This document shows positions 1-11,965 of a stretch of 64,000 nt of DNA, one piece after another. The notes under the pieces were generated by a model. It saw only the letters and a program-made list of their open reading frames with translations, made no database searches and was not told where the DNA came from. Numbering within the stretch: the stretch's first letter is position 1; each line of letters starts with the position of its first letter. Source of the DNA: Larix kaempferi (taxonomy: Eukaryota > Streptophyta > Pinopsida > Pinales > Pinaceae); the NCBI GenBank assembly GCA_027924585.1, contig BSBM01000191.1, positions 992,001 to 1,056,000 on the forward strand, written 5' to 3'. The position numbers and the translations under genes are program-made.

Positions 1-1270
1 TAGCCATACTGTCTCACAACTAGCTAAACAGGCTGCAACATACTCTGCCTCAGTTGTAGTAAGTGCTACACAGGACTGCTTCATGCTAAACCAAGAGATC
101 ACACCTGATCCCATACTGAAGCAGCACCCAGATGTGCTCTTCCTATCTGCAGCACTTCCAGTCCAATCTGAATCAACATAACCCTGCAGGTTAAACTTTT
201 GATTCGCCTCATACTTGAGCCCATAATGCACTGTACCCTTCAGGTACCTCAGAACATGCTTTACAGCAACCAGATGAACACTCCTCGGATCTGTGAGGAA
301 CTGACTCAATGTGTTTACCACAAAGCAAATATCTGGTCTTGTGTTCGTCATGTACATCAAGGACCCAATCATCTGACGATACATAGAGACATCAACCGGA
401 TCAGATGAAGCATCACATAGAAGCTTCAGATTTGATGCCATAGGTGTGGCCATGGCCTTGAAATCCATCATCCCAAATCTCTTCAGGATATCTACTGTGT
501 ACTTCCCTTGACCAAGGAATATCCCACCTGCACTCTGCCACACCTCCATACCTAGGAAATAATGCATCATTCCCAAATCTTTCATATCGAACTCGGCAAC
601 AAGCTTTCTCTTAAAATCTGCAATCAATCTGTCATCTCCTATTACAAATAAGTCATCCACATACAGGAGTAGAATCACAGGATCCCCTTCCTCAACCTTG
701 TAATAAAGATTGGAATCCGCTTTACTCTTGCTAAATCCCAAACTAGATAGGAAACTATCCATCCTACCATACCAAGTTTTGGGAGCTTGTTTCAAGCCAT
801 ACAAGGCTTTCTTCAATCTGCACACATATGACTCCCTGTCATGTATTTCGAAACTGAGTGGCTACTCCACATATAATTCCTCTTCAACTACACCATTCAA
901 GAAAGCAGTCTTGACATCCATCTGTTCCATTTTTCATTTCATCGCTGCAGCCAGGGCAAGTACTGTTCTGATGGAAGTATACCTGGCTACAGGTGCAAAA
1001 GTTTCTTCATAATCTATTCCCTCTTTCTGAGGGAAGCCACGAGCTACGAATCTTGCTTTGTATTTCTCTACACTGCCATCTGTAGCATGCTTGATTTTGT
1101 AGATCCATTTAGAAGTCACAATAGACTTCTCTTTAGGTCTTGGTACAACATCCCAAACATCATTCTTCATTATTGATTGGTATTCCTCAACCATGGAATC
1201 CTTCCATTCTTTCTTTTCCGCTGCTTCTTCATAACTGGAAGGCTCTTTGTTCATAATGTCACAGAGTAAA
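1..1270 (-). pseudogene. Copia-1 reverse transcriptase and partial RNase H
   Basis: Read on the minus strand this encodes the RVT_2-type reverse transcriptase of Copia elements. Visible motifs are WIYKIKHATDGSVEKYKARF at the N-terminal end, MDVKTAFLNG, LKKALYGLKQAPKTW and the catalytic YVDDLF near 645-665. RNase H begins after RYLKGT, with YVDSDWTGS and DRKSTSGCC, and is cut by the window start before its end. In-frame stops occur at about 942 (Trp TGG to TGA) and in the segment after EEELYVE (Gln CAG to TAG). Both are single transitions, so the gene died recently. Family identity is certain from sequence; activity is excluded by the stops unless they are sequencing errors. Confidence 0.93.
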
Positions 1271-1539
1271 GCAACATAGCTGGTATGTGATCTGGTTCTC
1301 TTCTTTGCTTTGTGTTCTTCTTCTGGAATGCCAAATCTTTCTGCATCTTGAATGAGCTCTCTAGCCCATGTAGGTTTCCTCTTGTGAGAGTTATCCTCAC
1401 GGGGTGGATCTACAGGTTCTTGCGGATCTTCAAACTCACGAACAACTTTTGGAACTGCTTCAGTCATGGTAGTGTCTTGAAATCTAGTTTCCTTAGGTTC
1501 TTCATAAACTTCTATAGGTGCCTTCCTTGATTTGATGAA

Positions 1540-2330
1540 TGCTGAGTTTTCATCAAATGTTACATCCCTGCTGACATCAATCTTATTGAACCATGGAAAG
1601 TATATTTTGTAAGGCTTCGAGCTTTCACTGTAACCCACAAAGATACCCTTTTTTCCTGAAGGATCTAGTTTAGTCCTCTTTTCCTTTGGTACATGAGTGT
1701 ATACTGGACAACCAAATATTCTGAGATGGCTGACTTCAGGTTTCTTACCAGAAAAGACCTCTTCTAGTGTCTTGTTGTCCAATATCTTGTGGGGTTTTCT
1801 GTTCTACACATATACAACTGTTCTAGCTGCTTCTGCCCATAGATGCATAGGTAGATCCTGGTCATGTAGCATTTCCCTTGCTGCTTCCATAATTGTTCTA
1901 TTCTTCCTTTCTGCAACTCCATTCTGTTGAGGATTATAAGGAGCATTCAACTCCCTCTTAATCCCTGAATCACTACAAAGCTTCTTGAAGTCACCTGAGG
2001 TGAATTCTCCACCGTTGTCAGATCTGAATGTTTTGATCTTCTTGTTAGTTTGATTCTCCATCAAGGTTTTGAATTCCTTGAATTTATCAAACACTTCATC
2101 TTTGTTCTTCAAGAAGTATACCCAAGTCTTCATGGAGAAGTCATCAATAAATGAGACATAGTAAACATACCCTCTCAGAGAACTAGATGACATAGGACCA
2201 CATACATCTGAGTGGATGATTTCCAGGATGTCTTTTGCCTTGCTTTCACTTCTTGGGAAAGCATTGTTAATGTTCTTACTTTTTGCACATCCTTTGAAAA
2301 CACCTTCATTTTGGTCTTGATTTCAGGAAT
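1540..2330 (-). pseudogene. Copia-1 integrase
   Basis: The minus strand encodes a retroviral-type integrase core (rve). The first Asp lies in YVSFIDDFS, the second in SDNGGEF, and the catalytic Glu is kept in NGVAERKNRT. The C-terminal Copia signature follows at SHLRIFGCPVY and GIFVGYSESS. The HHCC region upstream is disturbed by a frameshift near 2300, where the gag-pre-integrase motif ELWHRRLAHMHYRAL leaves frame. One in-frame stop at about 1803 replaces the Gln of VYVQNR (CAG to TAG). Integrase inserts the double-stranded cDNA into host DNA. Compared with Copia-2 in this window, this copy keeps all three acidic residues. Confidence 0.92.
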
Positions 2331-3746
2331 ACCCTCTACAACCTTGCTTGCGATTGGAAGTGCCCTATAGTGCATATGAGCAAGTCTTCTATGCCAAAGT
2401 TCACTTGGCTCCATGGATTCATGTACCATGGCATGTTCAGGTTGTCCCTTCAATTTATACAAACCTCCCTCTTTCTCTCCAATCACTACTGCATCATCTA
2501 TGTTCTTTCCCTTTGGCGACATTAGGACTTTTCCATCCATAAATGCAACCCTCATACCTTTTGCATCCAATGGAGATATGGAGAGTAAGTTCTTCTTGAG
2601 CCCAGGTACATAAAGAACTTCTTTCATCTTCAAATATTTTCCAGAATCTAGGTTGTAGGAGGCTTCACCACTTCCTTTGATTGGGTATTGATAATCATCC
2701 CCAAGTTTCACCTTATGGGGTGATTCATGTTCAGATAGATTAACAAAAGATTCCTTAAACCCATTCATGTGTTTGGAAGCCCCACTATCAATCAACCAAT
2801 CATTACAACCATGGGAGATAGTACCTATGAGAGCAGAAATTAGAACATATTCTTCTTCACTTGATGAGTCATCATCACTATCATTTTCTGCTCTAGCCTT
2901 CTTCTTTGGGGGTTCATCATCTTCGGCAGCATGAGCATGATATCTTCTTTTGTTATTCTTCTTCTTCTTATTGAAGTTCTTGTTGTTGTCTTTCTTCTTC
3001 TTGGGACAATCTGCAGCAAAGTGTCCCTTCTCATTGCAATTGAAGCATCTGAGATCTTTCTTATCTTTATGATAATGGTGGTTTGAGAATCTCCTGTTAT
3101 GAGATGATTCCTTCTTGGACTTGCCTTTCCTGGCATGTGCTGTGAGAGCTTGATCTTCATTTCCCATCTTTTCTTCTCGGGCCACAAGTCTAGCTTCTTC
3201 TTGAGAGCATTCTTCCCGCAATATGTTGAAGGAGATCAACTTCTTTCTTGCACAAATTCCTTGAATAAAGGAATCCCATGACCTGGGTAGGCCATTTAGA
3301 GTGGTCATCACCACTTCACCATTCTCCACCATTTCATCCACTGCTTCTAGTTGTTACTTGATCTGGGAGACCCTTGAAAAATAAGATTGAATGGTTTCTC
3401 CATTCTGAAAATTTACTCCTTTCAATTGGTTCTGCAGGGTCATCTTCCGATTTATGTTCTTCCCTTCAAATAGCTTGGTTAAAGAGTCAAACATCTCCTT
3501 GGGTGTCTTTAGAGAAGACACATGGGGTATGAGATGGTCTTTGATAGAATCAACAATGATTCTCTTTTCCCTGACCAATTTTTTCTTATGCAATACCTTA
3601 GCTTCTTCATCCTCTGGGATAGGGATGTCTTCTTTTACATATGAGTCCAACTCATTCTCTTCTAGGATTAACCCAATCCTATACTTTCAAGCTCGGAAGT
3701 TATCAGCTCCTTCAAGCTTATCCTCAAGCTTGGTGTGGTGAGACAT
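2331..3746 (-). pseudogene. Copia-1 gag and aspartic protease
   Basis: The start codon is taken at 3744-3746 because Copia-2 starts at the same place (MSHHTK versus MPHHTK). The N-terminal part is a UBN2/DUF4219-type gag: coat protein that packages the RNA. A CCHC zinc knuckle, CFNCNEKGHFAADC, lies near 3010-3050 and is followed by a Lys/Asn-rich and then an acidic stretch. The protease active site is intact as LIDSGASKHM near 2785. Early stops are Trp to TGA in the 18th codon region (about 3690) and Glu to TAA at about 3352. The gag and protease share one frame from about 3341 to 2331. Expression as a polyprotein is known for the family. Confidence 0.92.
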
Positions 3747-4302
3747 CTTAAAGAGTATTTCAAATGGAAATAGAAAAGATTTAGGTCTTACCACTTGAAA
3801 TGCTGAAAACTGGATCTGGTCCCGGATTAGGGTTTGTCGAAAAAACCCTAAAAATTCAAAATGTGAATTTCAATTTTTTGAAAGGATAGAAAGATGTGCC
3901 TTGATGAGCTGATCAACCTGGTGTATTTAGAATTTGAGATCAGCAAAGCTTTACCCTTAAGATTTGCCTTTTTGTCCTCCCGGGTTCACTAGGGAGAGCC
4001 CTGAATTAGGGATTGAGTTTCCCGGAGATCTACCTAGCCAAAAATCTCGATCCAAAGCTCTAAACTTAGATTTTTGCAAGGAGCTTCCAGCGATGTCTTC
4101 AGATTTCAGAAATTCCTATTTTTGTGGAAAACCTAATTTTTAGGGGCAAATCTGAAAATGCTCAGAATTGAATTATGATTGGACAGATAGATTCTCCTTG
4201 ATGAGTATAGTCAATCTACTATACTTCTTTTCCAAAATCTATGGAGTGAAACCCAATAAAAAAGAAACTCAAGTTTCCGTCACTTCAAAATGTCTTCTTC
4301 TC
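3747..4302 (-). other. Copia-1 untranslated leader
   Basis: This 556-bp stretch between primer site and gag start has no gene. It holds short runs rich in AAACCCTAA-like sequence. It matters as a reference: Copia-2 has lost about 385 bp of the matching region, from the last few bases of its LTR to the position equivalent to 3946 here. Confidence 0.8.
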
Positions 4303-4320
4303 AGGTTAGCTTTGATACCA
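4303..4320 (-). promoter_or_regulatory. Primer binding site for initiator-Met tRNA
   Basis: Directly next to the 5' LTR the minus strand reads TGGTATCAAAGCTAACC. TGGTATCA(A/G)AGC is the usual complement of the 3' end of plant initiator methionine tRNA used by Copia elements to prime minus-strand DNA. Its adjacency to the LTR end ...AACA fixes the LTR boundary at 4321. Confidence 0.88.
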
Positions 4321-4925
4321 TGTTAAATTTTAAGCATTAATTCACAATACTCTAGGATCTTCATTGAGAGAATAACATATATAGTATATCAATGCATAAC
4401 AATCACAATAAGCATGACAAGCATCACAAGAATCAAAAGCATGAGAGGCAAGAGACACAGAGTTTCCGTGGGGAAAACCCTAAGGTGAAAAACCCCACAA
4501 CTTCCTCAGAGATAGAGAGAGAAATGGCTCAACCAAAGTACAACCAAAATACACTTGAGATAGTCTCCTAGAAGCAGATGATCCTCCTCCTCACTAGTGC
4601 GCCACTTTCTGAGTGAGAGAGATATAACTTTCCAAATGATCTAAATAGAGATCTCTTGATCTCTATTTATACTAACATGTTTGCCCAGTGACCTTATGGG
4701 GCCGACTTGTATAGCTAGGTACATCCACAATATAATATATATTTCAGGGCCGACCCCACACATGGTGGTCTAATAACCCATCGGCAAGTACACACACTTG
4801 CGACACTTTTCAATCCACATGACGACACATCCTTATAGAGGAATAACACATCTCTAATAAGGGTACAATAAATATATATGAAATACATAGATGAAATACA
4901 TTTCGAGGTTACATATACATCAACA
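4321..4925 (-). repeat. Copia-1 5' LTR (605 bp)
   Basis: On the minus strand it starts TGTTGATGTATATG and ends ATTTAACA, the TG...CA form of LTRs. It is homologous over its whole length to the solo LTR 6780-7386, to 13744-14444 and to the Copia-2 LTR at 54084. It contains a TATA box (minus strand, about 4665-4672) followed at once by an 11-bp inverted repeat (arms 4643-4653 and 4658-4668). One copy of the GGTTATTAGACCACC / GGGGTCGGCC block lies upstream of the TATA box. Confidence 0.93.
4643..4672 (-). promoter_or_regulatory. LTR TATA box with adjoining hairpin
   Basis: The minus strand reads TATAAATA and then forms a perfect 11-bp inverted repeat, AAATAGAGATC / GATCTCTATTT, with a 4-nt loop. 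The same arrangement recurs in every LTR copy of this family here, with the loop free to vary. A TATA box in this place would set transcription start roughly at or just past the hairpin. The promoter role is inferred; the repeat is directly visible. Confidence 0.7.
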
Positions 4926-5425
4926 AATAATGGCTTAGAGAGCAATTTCATGGCTCATTTCTTTCCCAAGGAGACAAACACGATTTTCCATGAAGGGTGG
5001 CTTGCCCATACCCGAATTTGGACAGCCATACCTCTCCATTCCCAAGGCATTAACTACCTCAACCAACTCTTAGGAGAAATGAATGATTGGGTACAAAAGT
5101 CAACATGGGTAGTTGAGGGTTTGATAGGTTCTCTCATTGACACTGGCTTGAATTGAGTGTCTCCAAGGGTTTGAATATTTTCCTCCCAATTCCTTTTAAA
5201 ATCATGCCCCCATCTCTTGTTGCATTGCATAGCTAGTTGTGGGTATTTTATTAAAAATGCATATTTACATGATGTTTGAATTTCCAACGTGCCTGGCTAG
5301 CACGCGAACCATACACATCAATAAATCGATGGCGGGGCCTTTTCCTTGAGCTCCTCACCATGATTTTATAACAATATTACATCATTTACATTTTAATGCA
5401 ATAGGGTCAAGATGGGGACGTTATA
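4926..5425 (-). repeat. 3' LTR of the non-coding element, truncated by Copia-1
   Basis: The 500 bp match 12919-13419 nearly base for base and end at 5425. The terminal sequence reads TATAACGTCCCC on the minus strand, a two-transition variant of the TGTAACATCCCC seen in the other copy. The rest of this LTR is displaced beyond the left edge by Copia-1. ORFs at 4878-5287 in this LTR have no coding features. Confidence 0.75.
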
Positions 5426-5438
5426 TACCCCTCCCCTT
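5426..5438 (-). promoter_or_regulatory. Polypurine tract of the non-coding element
   Basis: The minus strand reads AAGGGGAGGGGTA immediately upstream of the LTR start. A purine run directly before the 3' LTR is the plus-strand primer of LTR retrotransposons. The 150 bases upstream stay open on the minus strand and end in KDGVIPRGG, which may be the tail of a lost polyprotein; this is suggestive only. Confidence 0.6.
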
Positions 5439-6779
5439 GGAATAACACCGTCCTTGGTGTTCCAATTCTTAGGAATATATACCCATTTTACACATGTCCA
5501 GAATTCACAACTAATGGCAGGTCTATCCTGCGTTTCATCTCTTGAATTTGAACTTTCAGGACCAAGACCCTTGGCTTCCTCAAGCTACTCCTTTTGGCAG
5601 GTGGGAATCGCTCCACAAAAATCCCTTCCGTTTGTTTCTCTTCCAGCTGATCTACAAGTCTGGAATTTCATGGATTTCATCTTCCTTGTCATCTTGGTAA
5701 CTAATTGAGGAAGATTTCTAGCCAAAACAAATAGCTTTCAATGTCTCTCCTGTGAAACTCATCATTGTAATTCCTGTTAGGACAAGCATAACACAATATT
5801 AAAATTAGTTAATTATTTTCCCAATTGACTTGGAACGTCCATGCTTTACTCATGAGACTTCCACATATTTCATGCTTTCCTAACATACACATGAACTCAC
5901 TCATGTTCATCCTTCCACAGGAATATAACTATTTCAGCATTCACAATTTATTTCAAGCAATAAACACAATCAACTTCATCTATGACATGCACTCAACAAT
6001 ATTTTGTTTCTAAGATGCACCAGTCAAAAGGAAAGAGAAGAGTAAGAGTTTCCCCCTCTTAGTCTTGTTCCAATCCGGAGCCACACCATCACTTGTGGTT
6101 CTATGCTCCTTAGCCTCTTTCACTTCAATGTGAATGCTTGACTTGCCCGTTCTTGGCTATGACACTTAGTGTCTAAGGTCTGTCCAATGCTTTTCAGCTA
6201 GGGAACCTTTCCGCATTGTTGCTTACAGAACCTTTGGCTGCTAGGACCCACACATGTCCACATGCATCCTCCATATGCTTTCATAGTCCTTGCTTCCAGC
6301 AATATGTGTATTCATAATAAATAAGCATGAAGCTGCAAGATAACCAAATACTTATATGTATTGGATATATTCACTTTATTCCACAGGCTCCTTCTTTACT
6401 TTACAAGCATTGGATTTCCAGAGGATACAATAACGAATGTTGGGCCAGCACGCAGACTACTCCACAACCATTTGAATAGGCAATGCCATGCCAGTACGTT
6501 GACTGGTTTTATCAAGGAATGTTTCACCAGCACACCGAGTAGTCCACAACATCATGTAATTAATGTTCCCACCAATTATTCTCTGAATTTATCGAGCATC
6601 AGTTACTCTCTGGACTTACCAAGAATTTTATAGTGCACAACCAGTTACTCTCCGGTTTTATCAAGGATTTCATAGTGCACAACCAGTTACTCTCTGGCTT
6701 ACCAATCGTTTGTGGCTCTTTCAGGGTCCTTACTTCTTGCAATGGCAAAGGTTCCCAACATAGAAACAATAGTGTATTA
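5439..6779. other. Internal region of the non-coding element, no gene seen
   Basis: No protein family is recognisable on either strand, apart from the possible short minus-strand tail beside the purine tract. From about 6480 to 6710 there are degenerate repeats built around ACCAGTTACTCTC and GGTTTTATCAAGGA, related to the better-kept array at 7596-8068. Confidence 0.6.
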
Positions 6780-7386
6780 TGTTGATGCATATGTAACTTC
6801 GGAATGTATTTCATCTATGTATTTCATATATATTTATTGTACCCTTATTAGAGATGTGTTATTCCTCTATAAGGAAGTGTCGTCATGTGGATTGACAAGT
6901 GTCGCAAGTTTGTGTACTTGACGATGGGTTATTAGACCACCATGTGTGGGGTCGGCCCTGAAATATATATATTATAATGTGGATATCCCTAGCTAGACAA
7001 GTCGGCCCCATAAGGTCACTGAGAAAACAAGTTAGTATAAATAGAGATCAAGTGATCTCTATTTAGATCATTCGGAAAGTCATATCTCTCTCACTCAGAA
7101 AGTGGTGCACTAGTGAGGAGGAGGATCATCTTCTACTAGGAGACTATCTCAGTGTATTTTTGGTTGTACTTTGGTTGAGCCATTGCTCTCTCTATCTCTG
7201 AGGAAGTTGTGGGGTTTTTCACCTTTGGGTTTTTCCCATGGAAACTCTATGTCTCTTGTCTCTCATGCTTTTGATTCTTGTGATGCTTGTCATGCTTATT
7301 GTGATTGTTATGCATTGATATACTGTATATGTTATTCTCTCAGTGAAGATCCTAGAGTATTGTGAATTAATGCTCAAAAATTAACA
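6780..7386 (+). mobile_element. Solo LTR of the Copia-1 family, 607 bp
   Basis: It begins TGTTGATGCATATG and ends AAATTAACA. It is flanked on both sides by the 5-bp direct repeat TATTA (6775-6779 and 7387-7391), a target-site duplication. No internal sequence remains, so it arose by recombination between the two LTRs of a full element after insertion. It carries the family TATA box and the hairpin. Confidence 0.95.
7036..7064 (+). promoter_or_regulatory. TATA box and hairpin of the solo LTR
   Basis: TATAAATA at 7036-7043 is followed by arms AAATAGAGATC (7039-7049) and GATCTCTATTT (7054-7064) around the loop AAGT. The layout equals that of Copia-1 and Copia-2 with a different loop sequence. 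Confidence 0.7.
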
Positions 7387-7595
7387 TATTAGCTTGGTTG
7401 TCATAAGACTTATACCTGAAATCTTCATTATTCCAAACAAGAATTAAATGAAAATGAATACTTTTCTATATTTTGCATTTTCCTTGCTACTCCACAGGTT
7501 TCCTTCTCAGCTTTACAAGCCTCGGATCACCTATGGGGTGGATGCTTGGCTAGCACACATGCTGCTCCACAACATCATCCGAATATGCAATGCCA

Positions 7596-8068
7596 AATGA
7601 GTACGCCGACTGGGTTTATCAGGCATCCCTAAAATCAGTATGCTAAACCAGTACGCCGACTGGGTTTATCAACCATTTCAAAAATCAGTATGCTAAGCCA
7701 GTTCCCCGACTGGGTTTATCAAGCATTTCAAAAATCAGTATGCTGAGCTAGTACACCGACTGGGTTTATCAAGCATACAACAACCATTTCCAAGCTAGTT
7801 CTCCGACTAGTTTTTTTAGGAAATAACACCCTTCACCAATACCTCCACAACATGCAAATAACCAATGCCAAGTCAGTACACTGACTGGGTTTGTCAGGCA
7901 TCCATTTGAAAAAATGCCAAGCCAGTACACTGACTGGGTTTATCAGGCATCCAACAACCCTTTGCCACAACATCCAAATAACCAATGCCAAACCAGTACA
8001 CCGACTAGGTTTATCAGGCATACAACAACCATTGCCAAGCCAGTACATCGACTGGGTTTATCAGGCAA
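7596..8068 (+). repeat. Degenerate tandem array around ACCGACTGGGTTTATCA
   Basis: About nine copies of a core like GTACACCGACTGGGTTTATC, each followed by (A/G)GCAT, occur at roughly 46-80 bp spacing (for example near 7601, 7651, 7700, 7752, 7877, 7925, 7996 and 8043). A related core, AGCTGGGTTTATCAGGCT, appears again near 12477. The array lies inside the non-coding element. ORFs across it (7833-8073) run through the repeat in both strands and are not genes. Confidence 0.8.
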
Positions 8069-11000
8069 TATGAACAAGATAACATGATTACATGGCTCCT
8101 TCTCTTATGCAACCAGTGGTTCCCTCCAGGAACTCCATAGGTGACTCACTTGACTGCAGGCTAGCATGGCCCCACAATACCCACTCACACTACACAAGGA
8201 CGATACCCTTTTTCTGTAACACAGCTCCTCAAGCCTATCCATCTCTTCCAGTGTACTTTAGTGTAAGTGTAGAAAGGTTACAACTTCCCATACAGTTCTC
8301 TTGAGCACCCTTTTTTCACTTTGCCTCTTAACGTGCAACACCAATTGCATTTGTGTAAGCTGGTAGCACAAGAAGGATAAGCAAGCTCATCAGTATTGCT
8401 GCTCTAAAATTGTAATCACACTTCATATAATTCACTATAAAGTATTGAAACACTAGGAATGCGTCCATTCCCTTAGGGTTTAGTCAATATTGACAACCCT
8501 ATCATCACCCAACACTAGAAAGGTGTGAACTCCCTTTTGGATGTGAGACATGTAGGCCCTAATCATACTCAAGCAGTCTGAAATAATAAAACATGCTCTG
8601 CATATTAAACCTAATAACTAGACATGTATATTCTGAGTTAGGGTTACATAATACTTATCCTTTTCCAGATGTATCTTTCCTTCATTGCAAAGAATGGGGT
8701 CTCCCTTCTCTGAGTCAACAGTACTTCATTTTTCCACCCCCAATATTTTTCAGGTTCCATAACCCACACATGCCTTCTTGGCATAATTTCACTGTCTCAC
8801 TCACATGGTTTACCAACATGCAGTTCGGTTGAGACATTATCATCATTTACAATGGTGTTTCACCCGAAACCCATTTCCAAATCATGGGATCCTTCCCATC
8901 TAGTTTGGCTTCTGCAGGCCATCACACATGGTTTTGTTGCAATGTGTCATCCTGGCACACTTATAAAATAGCCAAATAGTCAGCAACATTTAACAATAAT
9001 TTCAAATATGATTGCTTCATAATCAATCAATGGCATTAATAATTAAATTCAACATGAATTTACAATTCTGTCTCCTATAGAAATTGATTTGCTTAGCAAT
9101 GAGGCTATCCTCATATTGTTCGGCTCTCATAAGTGGTATCAATATGTCCATTATGGTTTCACCCTTGCTACCATACATGAACATCCACCTACAACATGTC
9201 CTCCTGACACAATTCTATATAAGTCAAACAGTCATTAGCAATTATAAGCAAATTCTCAAATTTGAAATCTACAAATATGTTTCCCTACAGTAATTAGATT
9301 TGTAACCATGATATTCATCCTCATAAACTTAAATTAGACAATTTTCAGATTTGTTTCATGCATAATTTACAACCATGAGAACCTTCTCATAACCTTTGGC
9401 TTCTGCACATGGTAGATCCTGGTCTTTACTATGGACTTATCCTCATTGCCATACGCAAGACCTTTCTACCTGAAAACTGAAATTTCAATCAGCCAAACAC
9501 GTTGTGAGTATGTATGCATATACTCTCTTCATTTCTACAACAGTCACTGAAGTGATCTTAGAATTATAATGCTAAATAATTCAAACACTTTCAACTGTTA
9601 ACATTTTAAATGCAATGAAATATAGACATCTCTATATATGCATTAAAAATTGCAAGACACAGTCACACTATCCATGCAATTTAGGTAAATAATAAATACT
9701 CATTACTACACATTTCATGCAATTCTGTCCTTCCAATAGAGCACTCTTGGTATCCCATCAACATGTCTACCTTCTATATTCAATCATTCTCTTGCATTCA
9801 CGGCAGCTCATTAAATAGATCACCATTTTGTGCATAACCACGAGATTGTACAAAATATTTTTAATGCACATACCCTTAATGCAACCTTGCATCAATTCAC
9901 AAATATTATGCCTTCAAACATATTATGGCCTAACCATGTCTTCCCCACATAGCATTCACTACCATGATAGGACCATAAGTCCTCACTTGCTTTGGTTTCT
10001 TAACTCACAACCAATATACACAAATGGCATGATATAATCCCCTATGAATGCATTCTAGTATTTAAAAGAGTCATATGGTAGAGGGTTCCTTGCCTTTACT
10101 ACCCCATACCTCACAACACTTGGTAGGTTGACATTCACATTTAGGCACTCAATACCACATGCAAACCAAATCAACATAGTTTAACTGTAGTTGAAGGGAT
10201 CTTACCAAATCCTCCTTCAGCATTCATACAACTAAGCATAAATAACCATTACCTGCATGGCTGTCATTAACATCGCTTGATGTTACCTGATCAGTTTGCC
10301 TCTTACCAAGGCCACTCCGTCCTTTTGCCAACATCATGATCACGGATTAGTTGCACCATCCTCTCTTCATAAGGTTGTATGCAACAAATCATCATCCACA
10401 TCCTTAGCCATGCTTCGGTTGTCTTTGGTCTTACAACCAATGTGAACATGACTAATTATTAGCAACCATAATAATTATCTTAAGTGGCTCATTGCATATG
10501 TAAAACCTCACTATTTTACTAATATGCAATATCATATACACGCAAAAAAAAAACATTTTCACATGCACTGTGCAATATGCCATCTAGTACATATTCACTT
10601 CATCTATCTATCCTTTTGCATTTCCAGCATCCCTATGCAATAATTTTCAGTATAGACAACTTAGGAAATATAAATATAATAGCAATGGAGGAGTTAAGGA
10701 ATTCTCCCTTTCCAATTCCTCATCATGACATGGAGTTCCTCCTCCACATCATAGCTGATCCTTTTCCTGGCTTCCCTACAAAGCACACAAGGATTCATTA
10801 GCTATGATCTTCTCATGAATTAACAATTCACTATATACATACGTGTATAAGATTCATTATTGATATTTTCCAAATATGCAATTCTTATGCTATAAACAAA
10901 AATAGTTTAAGGTGAAGAATTTCCCTTTCATCCTCCATAATGGGTATTACAACCCATTACTCTTACTGAGATTTGAAAACCCCTTATATTCAATTCTTGC

Positions 11001-11150
11001 TCTTCATTCCAAGAATGCATTTCACACTTACAACAACTGTCTCCGGGGGATGACGAGGGTCAAGGGGGCTTTCCCCCTTGTGGATTTCCCACTGCAGGGT
11101 GGGTCGAGGGCAGCGCCCTCGTTTTTTTTTGGTAAATCCTTCAATTTCGC
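8069..11150. other. Internal region of the non-coding element, no gene seen
   Basis: About 3 kb of AT-rich sequence without a recognisable domain, splice pattern or RNA gene on either strand. Short ORFs of 60-84 codons at 8092, 8593, 9084, 9828, 10577 and 10912 show no conserved motif. Confidence 0.6.
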
Positions 11151-11159
11151 GCAATCTGG

Positions 11160-11965
11160 CGCATAAGTTCCACGGCATTTTTCAACTTTTGGCACTTGAA
11201 AAATCTCATTGGAAAATGACTGAAATTCTCTGTTTCGGCGGACTTGGCAGTTCTCTTCCGACCCATTGCGGCCAAACTTGCTGAGTTCTTTCGATCAAAA
11301 CTCAGCTTTTTCTTCCATCATTGCGGCGGAACTCGCCAATTCTTTTTGACACTGCAGCGGAGGCTCTCCAATTCTTTCCAACATTATGGCGGACTCACCA
11401 GTTCCTTCCGCCGTTTCGGAGCAACTCGCCAAGTTCTCCCACCGTTTCGGAGCAACTCGCCAAGTTCTCCCAAAATTTCCTCTTTGACGCCGAAAACACT
11501 TAGAAATTTTTTCGGACCAACTCGTCAAGTCCTTCCGCCATTGCGGGGCGACTTGCCGAGTTCTTCCGATCGAACTCAGCTTTTCCTTCCGAAATTTTTC
11601 CATCTTTTTCGCTGAACTTAAAAGTTATGGGCGATCCGTTGCGAACCAACTCGCCGATCTCTTCTGCCATTGTGGACGAACTCAACCTTCTCTTCTGCCA
11701 TTGCAGACGAACTCGCTGAGCTCTTCCGCCATTGTGGGCCAACTCCCCGAGTCCTTCCGCTGTTGCGGCAAAAACTCACAAGTTCCTTCCGATACAGACT
11801 TAGACAAAATTTTCAAAAATACTTAGAAATATTTTTGAAACTTTTTCTTCTTTTCGTCGGCATCCCGCAACTCCGTCGGCGCAACTCGCCGATTTCTTGC
11901 GCCGTTGCGGATGAACTCGCCGAGATTCGTCGGCACAGTTTTTGGCAGAAACTCATAGACACTTA
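11160..11965 (+). repeat. GC-richer degenerate array around CTCGCCGAGTTCTTCCGCCATTG
   Basis: This block is richer in G and C than its surroundings. It is made of imperfect copies, roughly 30-45 bp apart, of AACTCGCCGAG followed by TTCTTCCGCC and ATTGCGG. Sliding copies explain why overlapping ORFs of 80-123 codons stay open on both strands (11244-11615, 11295-11603, 11500-11742). No protein family is recognisable, and I do not call a gene. Confidence 0.7.

Larger units (their letters stand above)
1..4925 (-). mobile_element. Copia-1: LTR retrotransposon, 5' LTR to RNase H, cut by window edge
   Basis: A Ty1/Copia element reads right to left: 5' LTR (4321-4925), tRNA primer site (4303-4320), leader, gag, protease, integrase, reverse transcriptase and the start of RNase H at the window edge. 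The domain order, with integrase before reverse transcriptase, is diagnostic of Copia. The 3' LTR lies outside the window. It is inserted into the 3' LTR of the non-coding element at 4926-13419: the intact LTR copy at 12919 shows the uninterrupted sequence, so AATAA at 4926-4930 should be one half of the target duplication. The polyprotein holds only a few stops and one frameshift, so this is one of the younger copies here, but it cannot be autonomous as it stands. Confidence 0.93.

Noticed and set aside
5412-5708. 98-codon plus-strand ORF next to the LTR
   Set aside because: It overlaps the purine tract and LTR end on the opposite strand and has no recognisable motif.
7596-8068. CRISPR-like regular repeats
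   Set aside because: Units are degenerate with uneven spacing and the context is a plant retroelement; no prokaryotic features are present.
11244-11742. 123-codon ORF and overlapping ORFs on the other strand
   Set aside because: Open frames follow from the degenerate GC-richer repeat; no protein family or start context supports a gene.
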